This document shows positions 43,617 through 53,282 of a DNA stretch of 64,000 nt, piece by piece. The stretch comes from Niallia sp. FSL W8-0635. Lineage in GTDB: Bacteria > Bacillota > Bacilli > Bacillales > Cytobacillaceae. Positions within the stretch are counted from its first letter, which is position 1, and each line of letters opens with the position of its first letter. Below the pieces are notes generated by a model, which did not search any database, was not told the origin of the DNA, and saw nothing but the letters and a program-made list of their open reading frames with translations. The stretch spans positions 1,652,501-1,716,500 of the forward strand of contig NZ_JBBOYD010000001.1 of the NCBI RefSeq assembly GCF_038007965.1, in the 5' to 3' direction. Made by a program: the position numbers and the translations under genes.

Positions 43617-43734
43617 AATGGAGCGGAAGACACTCGACTCCTGCGGGAAGTAGAGGAAAGGCTGAGACCCCGCAGCGCAGCGAGGAGGCTCAGCTTCCTC
43701 CCCGCGGAAAGCGAGTGTCTGTAGCGCAATGGAA
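43617..43734 (+). repeat. GC-rich palindromic repeat, plus orientation
   Basis: Same family as 43424-43545, facing it: GACTCCTGCGGGA ... GAGACCCCGCAGCG ... GAGGCTCAGC ... CCCCGCGGAAAGCGAGTG. Outer arms are ACACTCG and CGAGTGT. The two copies lie head to head, 70 bases apart. From 43735 to 43880 only a weak hairpin (AACTAGCC with GGCTATTTAGTT) is seen, which may terminate mtnU. Confidence 0.75.
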
Positions 43735-43880
43735 CGAATTGTTTTTTTACACTTGAGTATATTTAAAATCATAAGTAACTAGTATCAAAAACTAGCCTTT
43801 ATTTAAGAGCTAAATTAAAGATTGTTCGTCTTTACAGAGTGGCTATTTAGTTTTGTCCCAGTATGTTTATAAAGATAAAA

Positions 43881-44666
43881 TCATTGATAAAATTCTGGTT
43901 TACGATCAGCAAAAATAGGGATTGTTTTGCGAACTTCTGTGACTTTATTTAAATCAATAGGTGCTGTTAGTATTTCTTCATTTTCGCCAGCTTCTGCAAG
44001 AATTTCTCCCCAAGGATCAATAATCATACTATGGCCTGCAAAGACATTATCCGGATCTGCTCCAACACGATTACAAGCAATGACATAGCATTGATTTTCA
44101 ATAGCTCGAGCAATCAGTAGACTTTTCCAGTGTGCTAATCGAGGCTTTGGCCATTCGGCAACTACAAATATTGCTTCTGCCCCTTTCGTTGTGTGGGCTC
44201 TTATCCATTCAGGAAAACGAATGTCATAGCATATCATGCTAGCAAAAGTTCTATCCTCTAATGAGAATAGGCCATTTGAGTTACCGCTTTTTAAATATAA
44301 ATGTTCATCCATTAACTGAAAAAGATGAAGTTTGTCATAAGTGTGGATGATGTTTCCAGAATGATCTATAACAATCAGGGTGTTATAAATGCCGTTTTCT
44401 TTCTTATTTGCGATAGAACCACCAACAATAGATACATGATGTTTTATTGCTAAATTTTTTAAAAAGGAGATTGTCTTCTTTGCATCATTATCAGCGATTG
44501 TAAGAAGTCTTGTTAAGTCATAGCCAGTTGACCAAAGCTCAGGCAATACAACGATATCACAGTTTTCTTTGCATGCAGCAGTAATTTTTTCTTCTACTTG
44601 CTTAAAATTATCCTCCGGTTTACCAAATGCAATATCCATCTGAATCAAACTAATTCGTAATTTCAT
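43881..44666 (-). CDS. mtnU: Carbon-nitrogen hydrolase (MtnU/YkrU-like omega-amidase)
   Basis: This 261-residue nitrilase-fold enzyme has the Glu-Lys-Cys triad in LPELWSTGY, YDKLHLF and MICYDIRFPE. In Bacillus this protein (ykrU) is linked to methionine salvage, where an omega-amidase deaminates the alpha-ketoglutaramate produced when the MtnE aminotransferase uses glutamine. It is divergent from mtnE, 178 bases apart, which supports that pairing. No SAM (S-box) riboswitch is visible in the shared promoter region. Confidence 0.85.
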   Translation of the reverse strand: MKLRISLIQMDIAFGKPEDNFKQVEEKITAACKENCDIVVLPELWSTGYDLTRLLTIADNDAKKTISFLKNLAIKHHVSIVGGSIANKKENGIYNTLIVIDHSGNIIHTYDKLHLFQLMDEHLYLKSGNSNGLFSLEDRTFASMICYDIRFPEWIRAHTTKGAEAIFVVAEWPKPRLAHWKSLLIARAIENQCYVIACNRVGADPDNVFAGHSMIIDPWGEILAEAGENEEILTAPIDLNKVTEVRKTIPIFADRKPEFYQ

Positions 44667-44844
44667 AAGCTAACACCTCTATTCATCTTTGTTATTTTCC
44701 TATATAATGATAATCAACAAAAAAATCCAATTATTATGGTAATTTGGTTATATCATAAAAAAGCGAATTATTAAACGATTATTTTGTAAGTTCATGATTA
44801 AAGTAATAATAATATTTTTAACGTTTAAAGAAGGTGTGAAGTAC

Positions 44845-46020
44845 ATGAAGACATATGAACAGTCTCGGTTATTAAAAAATTTGCCAGAACAGTTTTTTGC
44901 TTCCTTAGTTACGAAGGTCAATCGCTATATTGAAAAAGGCTATGATGTGATTAATTTAGGACAAGGTAATCCAGATCAACCGACTCCTTCTAATATTATT
45001 CAGAGCTTGCAAGTGGCAGCTGAACAGCCGAAAAATCATAAGTATTCTCCTTTTAGAGGATATCCACATTTAAAGGAGGCCATTTCTCAATTTTACAAAC
45101 GAGAATATAAGGTAGATTTAGATCCTGAAACAGAGGTAGCTATTTTATTCGGTGGGAAGGCAGGTCTTGTAGAAATACCGTTATGCTTATTGAATCCAGG
45201 TGAAACGGTAATGGTTCCTGATCCAGGGTATCCCGACTATTTATCTGGGATTGCTTTAGCACAAGCTGAAACAGTCATGATGCCATTACGAGAAGAGAAT
45301 AGCTTTTTACCAAACTATAATGATATAGAAGAAACAGATTTAGAGAGAGCGAAGTTAATGTTTTTGAATTATCCGAATAATCCAACAGGGGCAATTGCGA
45401 CAAGGGAATTCTTTGCTGAAACAGTTTCTTTAAGCAAACAGCATGACATATGTGTTGTTCATGATTTTGCTTATGGAGCGATTGGCTTTGATGGAAAGAA
45501 ACCGATTAGTTTTCTTCAAGTAGAAGGGGCAAAGGATATTGGTGTTGAAATTTATACTTTATCAAAGACGTTTAATATGGCAGGCTGGAGAGTAGCATTT
45601 GCGGTTGGAAATAGTAGTGTCATTTCTGCTATTAATCTTTATCAAGACCATTTGTATGTAAGTTTATTTGGAGCTATACAAGAAGCTGCCTACACGGCAT
45701 TAACAGAAGCTCAAGAGAGTGTTAAAAGGATGAATGAGCTTTATGAAAAGAGACGAAATGTATTAATAAAAGGACTCAACGAAATTGGGTGGGAAGTTAA
45801 TGCGCCTGATGGTTCATTCTTTGCTTGGTTGAAAGTACCAGATGGGTTTACCTCACAAGAATTTAGTGATTATTTATTAGAGACAGTACATATTGCTATG
45901 GCTCCGGGATCAGGATTTGGAAAATTTGGAGAGGGATATGTCCGAGTTGGATTATTAACGGAAGAAGAGAGATTACAAGAGGCAGTGGAAAGATTAAGTA
46001 CACTACCAATTTTTAAGTAA
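44845..46020 (+). CDS. mtnE: Pyridoxal-phosphate aminotransferase (MtnE/YkrV-like)
   Basis: This 391-residue class I/II aminotransferase converts 2-keto-4-methylthiobutyrate to methionine in the salvage pathway. It shows NLGQGNPDQPTP, FGGKAGL, LNYPNNPTGA, the PLP region HDFAYGAIGFD, the Schiff-base Lys in TLSKTFNMAGWRV, and the late GSGFGKFGEGYVRVGL. Start ATG 44845 follows AAGGTG; the upstream ATG at 44794 has no ribosome site. The other salvage genes (mtnK, mtnA, mtnW, mtnX, mtnB, mtnD) that flank it in B. subtilis are absent here. Confidence 0.86.
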   Translation: MKTYEQSRLLKNLPEQFFASLVTKVNRYIEKGYDVINLGQGNPDQPTPSNIIQSLQVAAEQPKNHKYSPFRGYPHLKEAISQFYKREYKVDLDPETEVAILFGGKAGLVEIPLCLLNPGETVMVPDPGYPDYLSGIALAQAETVMMPLREENSFLPNYNDIEETDLERAKLMFLNYPNNPTGAIATREFFAETVSLSKQHDICVVHDFAYGAIGFDGKKPISFLQVEGAKDIGVEIYTLSKTFNMAGWRVAFAVGNSSVISAINLYQDHLYVSLFGAIQEAAYTALTEAQESVKRMNELYEKRRNVLIKGLNEIGWEVNAPDGSFFAWLKVPDGFTSQEFSDYLLETVHIAMAPGSGFGKFGEGYVRVGLLTEEERLQEAVERLSTLPIFK

Positions 46021-46163
46021 GGGAATACATGATAACTAGACTTTTGGATTGAATAGATTTTTATCTATTTAATCCTTTTTTAATATAGAATCTTTTCTTT
46101 TATTCTCTAATAGAGGAAATGATAGGCTATAATGACCAAAAAGAAAGCGTTTGCTTAAAGCGG

Positions 46164-46202
46164 TTGTACATTTCGACTAAATTCCCTATAATTCTTGTCG
46201 AA
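46164..46202 (+). promoter_or_regulatory. spo0E promoter with Spo0A-box-like sites
   Basis: TTGTAC (46164-46169), 17 bases, TATAAT (46187-46192). A perfect Spo0A box TGTCGAA (46196-46202) lies just after the -10, and TTCGACT (one mismatch to the inverse box) lies in the spacer at 46172-46178. This arrangement would suit repression by Spo0A-P. The start codon is 170 bases downstream. Confidence 0.6.
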
Positions 46203-46370
46203 CAGAAGCGGTGTTCTGACAAATAGATGAGTCTTTTTGCCTATTTTCTTTTAGAAAAATGTCTAATATTGCGAATCTATTTACATTTATTTGTTTTATT
46301 GTAATAATTCATCAAGTAAACAATAATGATTGTTTGAAAGTACTGGAATTTGATTAGGAGGAAGAAAAAG

Positions 46371-46640
46371 GTGTATTGTAAGAAATCAGAATTGTTATTT
46401 GAAATTCAAGATAAGAGGGAGGTAATGATTAAAACAGCAAAAGAGCGTGGGACAATCGATGAAGAGACAATAAGATTAAGTCAAGAACTGGATGAATTAA
46501 TCTATAAATATCAGCTTGTTTTTCGTTACGAGCGAGAAAAGAGAAAACAAATAAAAAGGCAATATAAAAATACTCGAATTTTTTGGTCAAATGCTAGTCA
46601 ATATAAACGAAAAGAGTATTCTCAGGTTGTCTATAGATAA
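46371..46640 (+). CDS. spo0E: Spo0E-family aspartyl-phosphate phosphatase
   Basis: This 89-residue two-helix protein has the family signature SQELDELIYKYQ (residues about 41-52), preceded by EIQDKREVMIKTAKERGTID. Spo0E proteins dephosphorylate Spo0A-P and delay sporulation. GTG 46371 follows AGGAGG by nine bases; the TTG at 46350 lies before that site. The tail is Arg/Lys/Tyr rich. It lies between mtnE and kinD, as spo0E does near kinD in B. subtilis. Confidence 0.88.
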   Translation: MYCKKSELLFEIQDKREVMIKTAKERGTIDEETIRLSQELDELIYKYQLVFRYEREKRKQIKRQYKNTRIFWSNASQYKRKEYSQVVYR

Positions 46641-46867
46641 ATAGAATATCAGTAATTATGGTGAAGGGTAATGGCAGTGATTACCTGTATAATATCTCAT
46701 CTAAATCAATGCCCTTCTTTAATTGAAACTTTTAGCACCTCGTTTTACTGTTTTATGTCCACTTTTATCGGAAAAAGAAAAACGCTTCTTTCGTTCATAA
46801 GCTATTAACCTTCAGGGTACGAAGGTTAATAAGAAAATGGACATATAAGAAGCGAATGGATAAGATT

Positions 46868-48355
46868 TTATTCCATTAAAGGCAAGATTATATTAACCCT
46901 AGTCCCTTTTTTTTCTCTACTGGATATTTGAATTTCACCATCGAATGATTCAATGATTCTTTTACATACTACAAGCCCTAAACCAGTTCCAGATTCCTTT
47001 GAAGTATTAAAAGGTTCAAATATTTTCTTTAATTGTTGGCTGGACATGCCTATTCCGTTATCAATTATCGTAATGAAAACGTTTGAATGAATGGTACGGA
47101 CTGTAAGTTCTAATTGACCACCATTTTCCATCGCTTCAAGTGCGTTTTTGGTTAAATTTAAAAGCACTTGTTTCATTTGGTCTGCAATTCCAAGGATAAA
47201 AATATCTTGTTCAGGAATCGTTTCAATATAATTTACATTATATAAATTTGCCTCTGAAATGATAAGTGGATCAAGTTCTGCGATAATGGATTTTAAATTC
47301 ATTTTATGTTTTTTTTGTGCGGTAGGCTTCCCTAAAATAAGGAATTGGCTAACGATTTCATTGATCCGTACAATTTCTTTTTGGATAATGGAAAAGTATA
47401 GCTGATCTTGTTGATCTAGATGTTTCTCGCTTAATAATTGGATTAATCCTTTGATTCCTGTTAATGGGTTCCTAATTTCATGTGCAGAACTAGCTGCTAA
47501 ATTTCCAACGAGCTCTAATTTTTGAATTTCATTCTGTTTTGTTTCTTCTTCTCTCCCTTTCCTTTGATAGTAAAGGATTAGGGTCAGATATATCAGATGA
47601 AAAATTAGAATAAAGAAAAGAAGTATCCAAATATTCGATTTTACGACGTTCCAAATATTTGTTTTTTCTAATTCGACAATAATGGTCCAAGGTAAACGGT
47701 CAATCGGCATACTAATAACATTTGTGCTTAATGTTGCGCCATCGTTTATATAGAGGATTGTTTCTTTTTGACCATTCATAATGGCGATATTTTCCTCGGA
47801 GGATAACATTTTCGTTATATTAATAAGATAATCAACACGCAGATAAGCAGTTATAATCGAATCTAGGCGATTATGCTCACTTAATATTGGCATCGCGATA
47901 CCAATAACTTTCTGGCCGTTGCTTAATACTTCCTCTCTATTAGAAATGACTAAATCTTTCGAGTTAATCACTTCTAATATGTAATCCTCTTCTGAAATAT
48001 CAACTGAATCATAGGTATCGTTTACCCCAGCAAGTGTTTTCCCTTTATTATCAAGCAAGAATAAACCACCATAAATATGCTCGTTTGTAAATACTTTTCT
48101 CAGTAAATTGTCCATTTCTTCTGGTGTGTCAATATTTGTTTGAATCGAAAGACTTAATATATTTAAAGAAGAAACGACTTTGTTTATATAAGAGTCCCAC
48201 TGTCTCTGATGAATGGAAGCTACCCATTCTGCATGAGCCTTATTTTTTGCGACTTCTTTATTAACTTGATAATTAAAAAAAAGGATTGCAGTAATAATGA
48301 TAGGAATAACGACGATTGCAACATATAATAGCTTTTTTTGTGTATTTATTTTCAT
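46868..48355 (-). CDS. kinD: Membrane sensor histidine kinase (KinD-like)
   Basis: This 495-residue kinase has a first helix (about residues 9-29), an extracellular double-Cache sensor domain (about 30-240) and a second helix (about 250-275). The HisKA region ASSAHEIRNPLTGIKG has the phospho-accepting His at 292, and an ATPase domain follows with NALEAMENGG, DNGIGM and GTGLGL. KinD senses small-molecule signals, helping decide between matrix production and sporulation through Spo0F. Start 48355 follows ATGGAG; longer readings to 48454 lack a ribosome site. It lies convergent with spo0E and divergent from mhqR. Confidence 0.87.
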   Translation of the reverse strand: MKINTQKKLLYVAIVVIPIIITAILFFNYQVNKEVAKNKAHAEWVASIHQRQWDSYINKVVSSLNILSLSIQTNIDTPEEMDNLLRKVFTNEHIYGGLFLLDNKGKTLAGVNDTYDSVDISEEDYILEVINSKDLVISNREEVLSNGQKVIGIAMPILSEHNRLDSIITAYLRVDYLINITKMLSSEENIAIMNGQKETILYINDGATLSTNVISMPIDRLPWTIIVELEKTNIWNVVKSNIWILLFFILIFHLIYLTLILYYQRKGREEETKQNEIQKLELVGNLAASSAHEIRNPLTGIKGLIQLLSEKHLDQQDQLYFSIIQKEIVRINEIVSQFLILGKPTAQKKHKMNLKSIIAELDPLIISEANLYNVNYIETIPEQDIFILGIADQMKQVLLNLTKNALEAMENGGQLELTVRTIHSNVFITIIDNGIGMSSQQLKKIFEPFNTSKESGTGLGLVVCKRIIESFDGEIQISSREKKGTRVNIILPLME

Positions 48356-48447
48356 CAATAGATTCTCCATAACGAAATTCCGATATATAGACTTCATTAT
48401 AACATGAATTAGACAAACCTCAATGAAGGGGAGAGTTTTCCTTGAAA

Positions 48448-48494
48448 TTGACAAAAGTAATGGGGAATAATATAATCTATTTGAATTCGAGATA
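48448..48494 (+). promoter_or_regulatory. mhqR promoter with MhqR-type operator
   Basis: TTGACA (48448-48453), 17 bases, TATAAT (48471-48476): a consensus promoter. Over the start site, ATCT...GAATTCGAGATA (48475-48494) resembles the known MhqR inverted repeat (tATCTcgAAtTCgAGATa), the right half being exact. Autorepression is inferred. Confidence 0.75.
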
Positions 48495-48524
48495 TTGAAT
48501 TATACTAATAAGGGACGTTTTTAT

Positions 48525-48962
48525 ATGGAAAAAAAAGATATTGAACAATCATTAAAATTATATATTGTCATGTCTCGAGCGTATCGAGCAATAAATGAAA
48601 ATGTAAATAAATTAATTACGGCAAATGGATTGAATCCAACGGAGTTTGCTGTTCTTGAATTGTTGTATCATAAAGGAGATCAGCCGTTACAGCAAATTGG
48701 TGGGAAAATTTTATTAGCTAGTGGAAGTATCACCTATGTGGTTGATAAACTGGAGGAAAAAGGATTTTTGAGAAGGATTGCTTGTCCAACGGATCGAAGA
48801 GTTACATTCGCTCAAATTACCGATGATGGTAAACAATTGATTGAAGGTATTTTTCCTAATCATGAGCAAAGAATCCATGAAATTATGTCGGAATTATCTC
48901 CAGAAGAAAAAGATGTGGCGATTGGATTGATTAAACGACTTGGTTTATCTATTGGTAAATAA
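48525..48962 (+). CDS. mhqR: MarR-family repressor MhqR (YkvE)
   Basis: This 145-residue MarR protein has a winged helix with LLASGSITYVVDKLEEKGFLRR and the CPTDRR wing. In B. subtilis MhqR represses quinone and azo-compound detoxification genes and releases them under 2-methylhydroquinone or catechol stress. The length and position next to kinD match ykvE. The start at 48525 follows AAGGGA. None of the known target genes (mhqA, mhqNOP, mhqED, azoR2) is in the window. Confidence 0.86.
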   Translation: MEKKDIEQSLKLYIVMSRAYRAINENVNKLITANGLNPTEFAVLELLYHKGDQPLQQIGGKILLASGSITYVVDKLEEKGFLRRIACPTDRRVTFAQITDDGKQLIEGIFPNHEQRIHEIMSELSPEEKDVAIGLIKRLGLSIGK

Positions 48963-49148
48963 TTAACATCACAATGTTAATAAGGCGGTATTCATATATG
49001 GTTTAAAGTTTCATTTCGAAGTATATTTTTGAAAGAAATCTTCCATTATGAATATTCGCTTTTTTGTATTTGAATTGTAATTTTTCATGTATAATTAAAT
49101 AAGTTGGCCTTTACAAATAAGGTAATGAACAAAATAGGGGGTATACAA

Positions 49149-50843
49149 ATGAAGTTTTCGGAATTTACATACAAAAGACCAAATATAGATGAATTTTCAG
49201 CAAAAATGAATGAATTATTAGTAGATTTTAACAAATCAGAGCATGTTCAGCAGCAAATCACAGCGATTGAGAAAATAAACGAACTTAGAAATGATGTTTC
49301 TACGATGTTTAATTTATGCTATATTCGCCACTCGGTTGATACGAATGATGAATTTTATCAAGCAGAACAAGATTATATGGATGAAGTCTCTCCTAAAGTT
49401 GAGGGGCTAACGACTAAATATTATGAAGCGCTTGTGCAGTCCAAATTTAAAAATCAATTGGAAGAAAAATGGGGGCATCAACTCTTTGCATTAGCGGAAG
49501 CGCAATTAAAAGTTTTCTCAGAGGAAGTAGTAGAGCTTCTGCAGCAGGAAAATAAACTATCAACAGAATACACAAAGCTTGTTGCTTCTGCGAAGATTAT
49601 GTTTGATGGTGAAGAGAGAACACTTGCTCAATTACAGCCATTTACAGAGTCAAAAGACCGGGATATTAGAAAGGCTGCGAGTGAGGCTCGCTTTGCTTTC
49701 TTTAGTGAACATGAAGAGCAGTTAGATAGAATCTATGATGATATGGTAAAGGTTCGTACAGAAATTGCCCAAAAGCTAGGATATGAAAATTTCGTCGAGC
49801 TAGCATACCATCGCATGTACCGTACGGACTATAATGCTGAAATGGTTGCGGCCTTCAGAAACCAAGTAAAAGAACATATCGTACCACTTACAACTAAATT
49901 AAAAGAAAGACAACAACAGAGAATAGGGGTAGACTCTTTAAAATATTATGATGAGCCATTTGAATTTTTAACGGGAAATGCTGCGCCTAAAGGAGGTCCA
50001 GCTTGGATTGTTGAAAATGGTCAAAAGATGTATGATGAGCTATCAAAAGAAACAGGAGCATTCTTTTCCTATTTAAGAGAAACAGAATTAATGGATTTGG
50101 TTGCTAAAAAAGGAAAAGCTGGAGGCGGCTACTGTACTTTTATTGAAAATTATAAGGCACCATTTATTTTTTCTAACTTCAATGGAACATCAGGAGATAT
50201 CGATGTATTAACACATGAGGCAGGTCATGCATTCCAGGTTTATTCTAGTGGTGAGTTTGATATTCCGGAATACTATTGGCCAACATATGAGGCTGCAGAA
50301 ATTCATTCCATGAGCATGGAGTTCTTTACATGGCCATGGATGGAGCTATTCTTTAAAGAAGATGTAGAGAAATATAAATTTTCCCATTTAAGTTCGGCAC
50401 TGTTGTTCCTTCCTTATGGAGTGTCAGTAGATGAATTCCAGCATTGGGTATATGAAAATCCGACAGCTACGCCAAAAGAAAGAAAGCAAGCTTGGAGAAA
50501 TATTGAGAACAAATATAGTCCTCATCTTGACTATGATGGAAATGAGTTTTTAGAAAATGGTGGTTTCTGGCAAAAGCAAGGTCATATTTTTAATTCTCCA
50601 TTCTATTATATTGATTATACATTAGCGCAAATATGTGCATTCCAATTTTGGAAACGGTCAAGAGAGAATCAAGAAGATGCTTGGGCAGATTATGTGAAGC
50701 TTTGCAAATTAGGCGGAAGCAAGCCGTTTACGGAATTAGTGAAAGAGGCTAATCTAATTTCTCCATTTGAAGATGGCTGTGTGGAATCAGTTGTTGGAGT
50801 CATTGATGAATGGTTAAGTTCTGTAGATGATCGAAAACTATAA
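49149..50843 (+). CDS. M3-family oligoendopeptidase
   Basis: This 564-residue cytoplasmic zinc peptidase of the PepF/M3 type cleaves short peptides. The metal site is LTHEAGHAFQVY (HExxH), with the third ligand Glu in YEAAEIHSMSMEFFTWP. ATG 49149 follows TAGGGGG; a TTG-led extension to 49104 is less likely. Single gene followed by a bidirectional terminator. It differs from the classic PepF (about 600 residues) by its shorter N-terminal part. Confidence 0.88.
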   Translation: MKFSEFTYKRPNIDEFSAKMNELLVDFNKSEHVQQQITAIEKINELRNDVSTMFNLCYIRHSVDTNDEFYQAEQDYMDEVSPKVEGLTTKYYEALVQSKFKNQLEEKWGHQLFALAEAQLKVFSEEVVELLQQENKLSTEYTKLVASAKIMFDGEERTLAQLQPFTESKDRDIRKAASEARFAFFSEHEEQLDRIYDDMVKVRTEIAQKLGYENFVELAYHRMYRTDYNAEMVAAFRNQVKEHIVPLTTKLKERQQQRIGVDSLKYYDEPFEFLTGNAAPKGGPAWIVENGQKMYDELSKETGAFFSYLRETELMDLVAKKGKAGGGYCTFIENYKAPFIFSNFNGTSGDIDVLTHEAGHAFQVYSSGEFDIPEYYWPTYEAAEIHSMSMEFFTWPWMELFFKEDVEKYKFSHLSSALLFLPYGVSVDEFQHWVYENPTATPKERKQAWRNIENKYSPHLDYDGNEFLENGGFWQKQGHIFNSPFYYIDYTLAQICAFQFWKRSRENQEDAWADYVKLCKLGGSKPFTELVKEANLISPFEDGCVESVVGVIDEWLSSVDDRKL

Positions 50844-50844
50844 A

Positions 50845-50882
50845 AGAAAAAAACGTGGGACGATTCCCACGTTTCTTTTTTT
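50845..50882. terminator. Bidirectional terminator between M3 peptidase and clpE
   Basis: AAAAACGTGGGA, loop CGAT, TCCCACGTTTCTTTTTTT. Confidence 0.88.
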
Positions 50883-50894
50883 ACAATCAATTTA

Positions 50895-53051
50895 CTAAGA
50901 AATAGACTGAGTCTGAACTGGTTTAATTTTAATTTGGTCATCCTCTAGAACTGCTGTTAATTCTTTTATAGTTGGTTCATCAAGAATAACATCTGCTAGT
51001 TGGTCTTCTAAATGCTCTTGTATTACTCTTCTTAGAGGACGAGCGCCGAAGCTTGGATGTGTTCCAAGTTCTACGATTTTCTCTTTTGTAGCTACTGCTA
51101 TCTGTAAAGTGATTTGTTGTTCTTGTAGGTTTTGAGAAAGCTCATCTAATAACAAGTCCGTAATTTGTAGTAAGTGTTCTTTTTCCAATGATTTAAACTC
51201 AATAATCGCATCAAAGCGGTTAAGGAATTCTGGTTTAAAGAAGTTTCCTAGTGTTTGTAATAGATTGCTTTCTTCAATCGCATCATTATTTCCAAAGCCC
51301 ACGACTTTATGTTTATGGCCGACACTTGCATTACTTGTCATAATAATAACGGAATCTTTAAAGCTAATAGTACGGCCTTGACTATCTGTTAAGCGGCCGT
51401 CTTCTAAAATTTGCAAGAAAATCGATTGAATATCAGGATGCGCTTTTTCTATTTCATCTAGTAGAATAATGCTATATGGATTTCTTCTAACTTTCTCTGT
51501 TAGTTGTCCTGCTTCTTCATGACCAACATAGCCTGGAGGAGAACCAATGATTTTGCTAATACTATGTTTCTCCATGTATTCACTCATGTCTAGGCGAACC
51601 ATACTATCCTTGCTACCGAATAATTCTTCTGCAAGTGTTTTGGTAAGCTCTGTTTTCCCAACACCAGTTGGTCCGACAAATAGGAAGCTACCAATTGGTC
51701 TCGTTTTGGATTTAAGTCCCGCTCTACTTCGTTTAATGGCTTTAGCTACTTTACGAACAGCTTCTTCTTGTCCAATTACTTTTGCTGCTAAGCGCTCACT
51801 TAAAAACTTCATTTTTTGCTGTTCATCTTCCTGTAATTTTCCAACAGGAATACCTGTTTTCTTTTCGATTAATTGCTGGATAAGGGCGACATCGACTAGT
51901 GGCTTATCATCGTTGTTTGGTTCATTTAATGCTTTTTCAAGCTGTTGTTCTTCCTTGCGTAATTGAGCTGCTTTCTCATAATTTTCTTCTTTTAATACTT
52001 GTTCTTTTTCTTTAGCTATCACCGCAAGGCGACTTTCGATTTCTTCTGTATTTTGATAAGTAGAAGAAAGATTCATTTTAGAACCAGCCTCATCCATTAA
52101 GTCAATCGCCTTATCTGGTAAGAATCGATCTTGGATATATCGGTGAGATAGCTCAGCACACGCTATGATTGCATTTTCTGTATACGTTACTTCATGAAAT
52201 TTTTCGTATTTGTCTTTAATTCCATTTAAGATAGATAATGTTGCCTCAACAGAAGGCTCACTTACTTGTACTGGCTGGAATCTTCGCTCTAATGCAGCAT
52301 CTTTTTCAATTTGGCGATATTCCTTTAAAGTGGTCGCCCCAATGATATGCAGTTCTCCACGTGCTAAAGCTGGTTTTAAAATATTCCCTGCGTCCATGGA
52401 TCCTTCAGCAGATCCTGCACCAACTAGCTGATGGATTTCATCAATAAAGACAATAACATTTTTTCTTGCTTGTACTTCTTGAATTACTTGTTTCATTTTT
52501 TCTTCAAATTGACCACGAATCCCTGTGTTTGATACAAGGGAAGCCACGTCCAACAAGTAAATTTCTTTGTTTTGCAATTTTTTAGGGACATTGCCTTCGA
52601 TAATTTTTAATGCTAATCCTTCTGCTATCGCTGTTTTTCCGACCCCAGGTTCCCCGATTAGCACTGGATTATTTTTATTTCTTCTATTTAGAATTTCAAT
52701 TACACGTTCTATTTCATTTTCTCTGCCGATAACAGGATCTATTAAACCGGCATTTGCCATTTGATTTAAATTTTTACCATATTTATCGAGAATACCAGCT
52801 TTTTTATGGTTATTAGTAAATGGGGCTTCCTTTGAAGCACTAGCTCCCCCAAATGCATTTGATTGGTTAAATGATTGAAATAACTCGTCAAAAGGGGAAG
52901 GTTGGAAAAACATTGGGCCACTTTGTGCTGTCATTTTATGTTTTTCTTTTTGATAGCAAGCATGACAAATATTCATTGTGCTTTCCATATTGTTTAATAC
53001 AAATCGTAGGCTGATTGTAGCACTATTTTGTTGGCAGATTTCACATTTCAT
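50895..53051 (-). CDS. clpE: ATP-dependent Clp protease ATPase ClpE
   Basis: This 718-residue HSP100 unfoldase partners with ClpP. The N-terminal zinc finger [11 protein letters not shown]...ICHACY identifies ClpE. AAA domain 1 has Walker [14 protein letters not shown] and Walker [15 protein letters not shown]-like coiled segment follows ([20 protein letters not shown], about 315-360). AAA domain 2 has [16 protein letters not shown] and [12 protein letters not shown]. The ribosome site is AAAGGAGG. Two CtsR boxes lie upstream, giving heat and protein-stress induction. Confidence 0.94.
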   Translation of the reverse strand: MKCEICQQNSATISLRFVLNNMESTMNICHACYQKEKHKMTAQSGPMFFQPSPFDELFQSFNQSNAFGGASASKEAPFTNNHKKAGILDKYGKNLNQMANAGLIDPVIGRENEIERVIEILNRRNKNNPVLIGEPGVGKTAIAEGLALKIIEGNVPKKLQNKEIYLLDVASLVSNTGIRGQFEEKMKQVIQEVQARKNVIVFIDEIHQLVGAGSAEGSMDAGNILKPALARGELHIIGATTLKEYRQIEKDAALERRFQPVQVSEPSVEATLSILNGIKDKYEKFHEVTYTENAIIACAELSHRYIQDRFLPDKAIDLMDEAGSKMNLSSTYQNTEEIESRLAVIAKEKEQVLKEENYEKAAQLRKEEQQLEKALNEPNNDDKPLVDVALIQQLIEKKTGIPVGKLQEDEQQKMKFLSERLAAKVIGQEEAVRKVAKAIKRSRAGLKSKTRPIGSFLFVGPTGVGKTELTKTLAEELFGSKDSMVRLDMSEYMEKHSISKIIGSPPGYVGHEEAGQLTEKVRRNPYSIILLDEIEKAHPDIQSIFLQILEDGRLTDSQGRTISFKDSVIIMTSNASVGHKHKVVGFGNNDAIEESNLLQTLGNFFKPEFLNRFDAIIEFKSLEKEHLLQITDLLLDELSQNLQEQQITLQIAVATKEKIVELGTHPSFGARPLRRVIQEHLEDQLADVILDEPTIKELTAVLEDDQIKIKPVQTQSIS

Positions 53052-53073
53052 AAATAAATATCCTCCTTTTGAA

Positions 53074-53132
53074 TTTGACTAATATTGACCTTTTGTAATT
53101 ATGATTATACTTTGACCTTTTTTGACTTTCAA
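53074..53132 (-). promoter_or_regulatory. clpE promoter with two CtsR boxes
   Basis: Minus strand TTGAAA (53132-53127), 17 bases, TATAAT (53109-53104). One CtsR box, AGTCAAA-AAA-GGTCAAA, fills the spacer (53127-53111). A second, GGTCAAT-ATT-AGTCAAA (53090-53074), lies downstream of the start site. Both fit the heptad repeat RGTCAAA-N3-RGTCAAA. Confidence 0.92.
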
Positions 53133-53282
53133 GTTTTTTGCTTGGGAAAATCAAATGGAATTTTCTGGGGGTGGTGCTTGGGAAGGAGAACGATCTAGTT
53201 TCAAAAATTTATTTATTAATAGGAGAAAATGCTCGTCATTGTTTGTCCATTTCAACATATAGTTAGGTAGGGAGGGAAATGT

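Noticed and set aside
43424..43734. Insertion sequence or transposon
   Set aside because: The region is repeat-rich but carries no transposase ORF; the elements are short non-coding repeats.
44667..44844. SAM (S-box) riboswitch expected near methionine-salvage genes
   Set aside because: The 178-base gap between mtnU and mtnE has none of the conserved S-box blocks.
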